DNA of 64,000 nucleotides from Paractinoplanes brasiliensis. GTDB lineage: Bacteria; Actinomycetota; Actinomycetes; Mycobacteriales; Micromonosporaceae. The stretch is taken from NCBI RefSeq assembly GCF_004362215.1, contig NZ_SNWR01000001.1, positions 5,376,001-5,440,000 on the forward strand, read 5' to 3'. This document shows, in pieces, positions 62,410-64,000 of this stretch (position 1 is its first letter; every line of letters starts with the position of its first letter). The position numbers and the translations under genes were made by a program. Below the pieces are notes generated by a model that made no database searches, had not been told where the DNA came from, and saw only the letters and a list, made by a program, of their open reading frames with translations.

Positions 62410-63312
62410 ATGTCCTATGACGCGATCGCTCAGATCAAGCAGGAAGTCCTGGTCCGCTACCTCGAGGCCTGGGCTCCGGCCGCGCTGCACCGTGCCCGGC
62501 GTGTGATTTACGTCCACGGCTACGCCGACTCGGACGACGGGTCCACGGCCGAGGCCGCGATGCGGGTTCTGGCCGAGCAGTCCGATCTCGTACGGGGCCG
62601 GGAGCTCACGATGGTGGCCACCGGCGACGATCTTGGGGATGTCGGTCCGCGCTTGTCGGCAATCGGGGAGCAATCGGGTGCGGGCGCGGGTCTCGCCGTA
62701 CACACAATCTCGGGCGGGACGGACAAAACACTGCCGGTTGGCCTCAAAGCGATCGGTGCTCAACGCGTACCGCTGCTGGGGTGTCTGGACGCGGCGAACG
62801 CGAGCGAGCCTCCGGCGCCCGCCACGGTGGCGGCTCTGACCGCGGGTAAGCCGGCCGAGGTGCTGCTGGTGCTGCCGCCGGGAGCCAAGGCCGATTCCTA
62901 CCGTACGGGCTGGCCCCTGTTCACCCAGGTCGAGCTGGCCGTCTCGGACGAACCGGGCGAACTGCTCGTGTTCGGGGCGACGGCGGGGAAGAGTCTCGAA
63001 GGCTTCAAGGAGGCCTTGTGGTCGGTCGACGAGTTCGCGGGCGTACGGTATCGGGACCCCGGTGACCCCGACCGGCACCTGATCGACATCTCGCTGACGC
63101 CGCACCCGGGTCCGCTGCGGCGCGAGATCCTGGCCCGGCTCGAGCGCGGCGGCGAGGCGACAGTGACCGAGCTACGCACGTACGCGCTGACCGAGACGGT
63201 CTATCGGGCCGCCGACGCCACGCGGGTGCTGCACGCGCTGGTCGACGCGGGGACTGTCACCCGCCGGCCGGCACACGGGCGGCTCGGCGGGGACGTCGTC
63301 ATCTCCCTCTAG
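62410..63312 (+). CDS. Hypothetical protein with C-terminal winged-helix-like region
   Basis: 300 residues, unrecognised. The N-terminal part (QEVLVRYLEAWAPAALHRAR, then RVIYVHGYADSDDGS) reads like an alpha/beta domain; the last 70 residues (LRREILARLERGGEATVTEL ... VLHALVDAGTVTRR) look like a winged helix. This arrangement recalls three-Cys-motif partner (TcmP) proteins, though no partner gene is seen. Divergent from the TPR gene with only 67 bases between. Confidence 0.65.
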   Translation: MSYDAIAQIKQEVLVRYLEAWAPAALHRARRVIYVHGYADSDDGSTAEAAMRVLAEQSDLVRGRELTMVATGDDLGDVGPRLSAIGEQSGAGAGLAVHTISGGTDKTLPVGLKAIGAQRVPLLGCLDAANASEPPAPATVAALTAGKPAEVLLVLPPGAKADSYRTGWPLFTQVELAVSDEPGELLVFGATAGKSLEGFKEALWSVDEFAGVRYRDPGDPDRHLIDISLTPHPGPLRREILARLERGGEATVTELRTYALTETVYRAADATRVLHALVDAGTVTRRPAHGRLGGDVVISL

Positions 63313-63488
63313 GAGCGGCTCTTGTCCTGCTTCCACGAGAACGGGCCGGGCAGGTCGTAGCGGTGCGCCCGGCTGCGCGAGTTCCAGGACCAGCGGCCGA
63401 TCTTGAGACTCCACGAGGAGTAGCCGTTCTCGGTGAAGTTCAGGATCAACGGGCCGAACTTCTTGCGCTTGCGGAAAACGAGGCCCAT
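63309..63488 (-). CDS. Small DUF4236-like protein, 59 residues
   Basis: ATG 63488 follows GGAGGG at a good distance. Sequence MGLVFRKRKKFGPLILNFTE, then NGYSSWSLKIGRWSWNSRSR and a basic tail. The MGxxFRKxxKxGPLxLNxTxxG pattern is that of DUF4236 proteins, which usually occur alone or as N-terminal domains. Function unknown. Its stop overlaps the convergent gene by four bases. Confidence 0.8.
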   Translation of the reverse strand: MGLVFRKRKKFGPLILNFTENGYSSWSLKIGRWSWNSRSRAHRYDLPGPFSWKQDKSRS

Positions 63489-63552
63489 CGGTACGTCCCT
63501 CCAAGGTTCGTCGGATGGACGTTCGATTCCCGATGGTCGAAATCGGCAAACG

Positions 63553-64000
63553 TCAGCGTGGCTGCCACGCGTCGGGGCGGGTCGTCAGCTTGCGGACGTG
63601 GGCCGGCATCCGGCCGCTGAGCAGCTCGGCCAGGTTGACCTCGTCGACGACCTCGCGGACTGCTGCCCGGACGGCGACCCACAGGTTGGGCAGATTTTCC
63701 GCCGCGCCCGCGTACTGGGTTTCCTCGGGGCGCAGGCCACGCACTCCGGCCAGCGGCCCGTCGACCGCCCGCAGGATCTGGCCGATCGTCACATCGCGAG
63801 GGGGTTGTGACAGCGTGTAGCCACCCTCGGCGCCACGCTGCGCGCGTACGACCCCGGCACGGCGCAGATCGGCGAGCACCGCCTCGAGGAACTTGCGGGG
63901 CATTTCCTGATCCTGGGCGATGGCTTGGGCGGACATCAATGCCGGGTAGGCCCTAGCCAAGCTGAGGGCCGCCCGGACCGCGTAGTCGCCGCGCGCGGAG
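63553..64000 (-). CDS. Rrf2 family transcriptional regulator (5' end cut by the window)
   Basis: 149 residues visible. The reading frame is open to the window edge (SARGDYAVRAALSLARAYPA), the usual Rrf2 N-terminus, so only a few codons are missing; a start at 63960 would remove the first helix. HTH region PRKFLEAVLADLRRAGVVRA, then RGAEGGYTLSQPPRDVTIGQ. No cysteine is present in the visible part, so it is not a [2Fe-2S] IscR-type sensor with the usual ligands. Confidence 0.9.
   Translation of the reverse strand, partial: SARGDYAVRAALSLARAYPALMSAQAIAQDQEMPRKFLEAVLADLRRAGVVRAQRGAEGGYTLSQPPRDVTIGQILRAVDGPLAGVRGLRPEETQYAGAAENLPNLWVAVRAAVREVVDEVNLAELLSGRMPAHVRKLTTRPDAWQPR

Overview
The window is high-GC DNA with mostly actinobacterial gene families: GTG starts, ATGA/GTGA gene overlaps, a SARP/BTAD regulator, a DivIVA-like protein, a streptogrisin-type protease and an actinobacterial type I-E CRISPR-Cas system. 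Two methyl-accepting signalling proteins imply motility or chemosensing. I infer a member of the Micromonosporaceae, perhaps Actinoplanes-like. No rRNA or tRNA genes were recognised. The first gene is probably cut at its 5' end and the last (Rrf2-type) gene is certainly cut.

Layout. (1) 1-24.1 kb is largely ordinary chromosome: a membrane protein and NarL-type two-component pair, zinc-free bL36, secreted S8 and S1 proteases, a GAF-GAF-MCP protein, beta-carbonic anhydrase, a run of membrane/lipid genes (DedA, lipid kinase, BrkB, tandem PAP2, EEP phosphatase), a pseudo-caspase/EAL fusion, a DivIVA-like protein and a DEAD-box RNA helicase. (2) 24.3-26.6 kb holds an ABC-permease remnant and CRISPR array 1 (27 repeats, read on +). 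(3) 26.9-32.2 kb is a catabolic cluster: quinone oxidoreductase-like enzyme, Baeyer-Villiger-type monooxygenase, esterase, TetR regulator, small membrane protein and ABM monooxygenase. It is linked by six copies of one near-palindromic operator. (4) 32.2-38.1 kb holds an IS110 element, an SDR gene, a decayed CRISPR remnant, an ISL3 element with an inverted fragment of itself, and CRISPR array 2 (18 repeats, read on -). (5) 38.15-49.3 kb is a complete type I-E operon on the minus strand (cas2, cas1, cas6e, cas5e, cas7e, cse2, cas8e, cas3), headed by a translationally coupled SF1 helicase with a RelE-like N-terminus. (6) 49.5-54.1 kb continues as a defence-like region: Ser/Thr kinase, small ORFs with a possible +1 frameshift, an HTH/N6-methylase/specificity-like fusion, and a third mini CRISPR locus with its own leader. 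(7) 54.3-64 kb returns to chromosome-type genes: SARP-like regulator, metalloprotease with seven 56-residue repeats, MCP, TPR/fibronectin membrane protein, a DUF4236-like small protein and an Rrf2 regulator.

Main points. The three CRISPR loci share a leader motif (TGAACAA..., then CAAGAAGC or a close variant before the first repeat). At array 2 that leader lies over the last codons of cas2. The array 2 lineage appears to have been split by an ISL3 insertion, leaving a decayed tail at 34.9-35.1 kb. The RelE-like/SF1 helicase fused by ATGA overlap to cas3 is the best candidate for an undescribed accessory of this CRISPR system. The pseudo-caspase/EAL fusion is the most unusual single protein. 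All functional statements rest on reading the translations and motifs; no database search was run.
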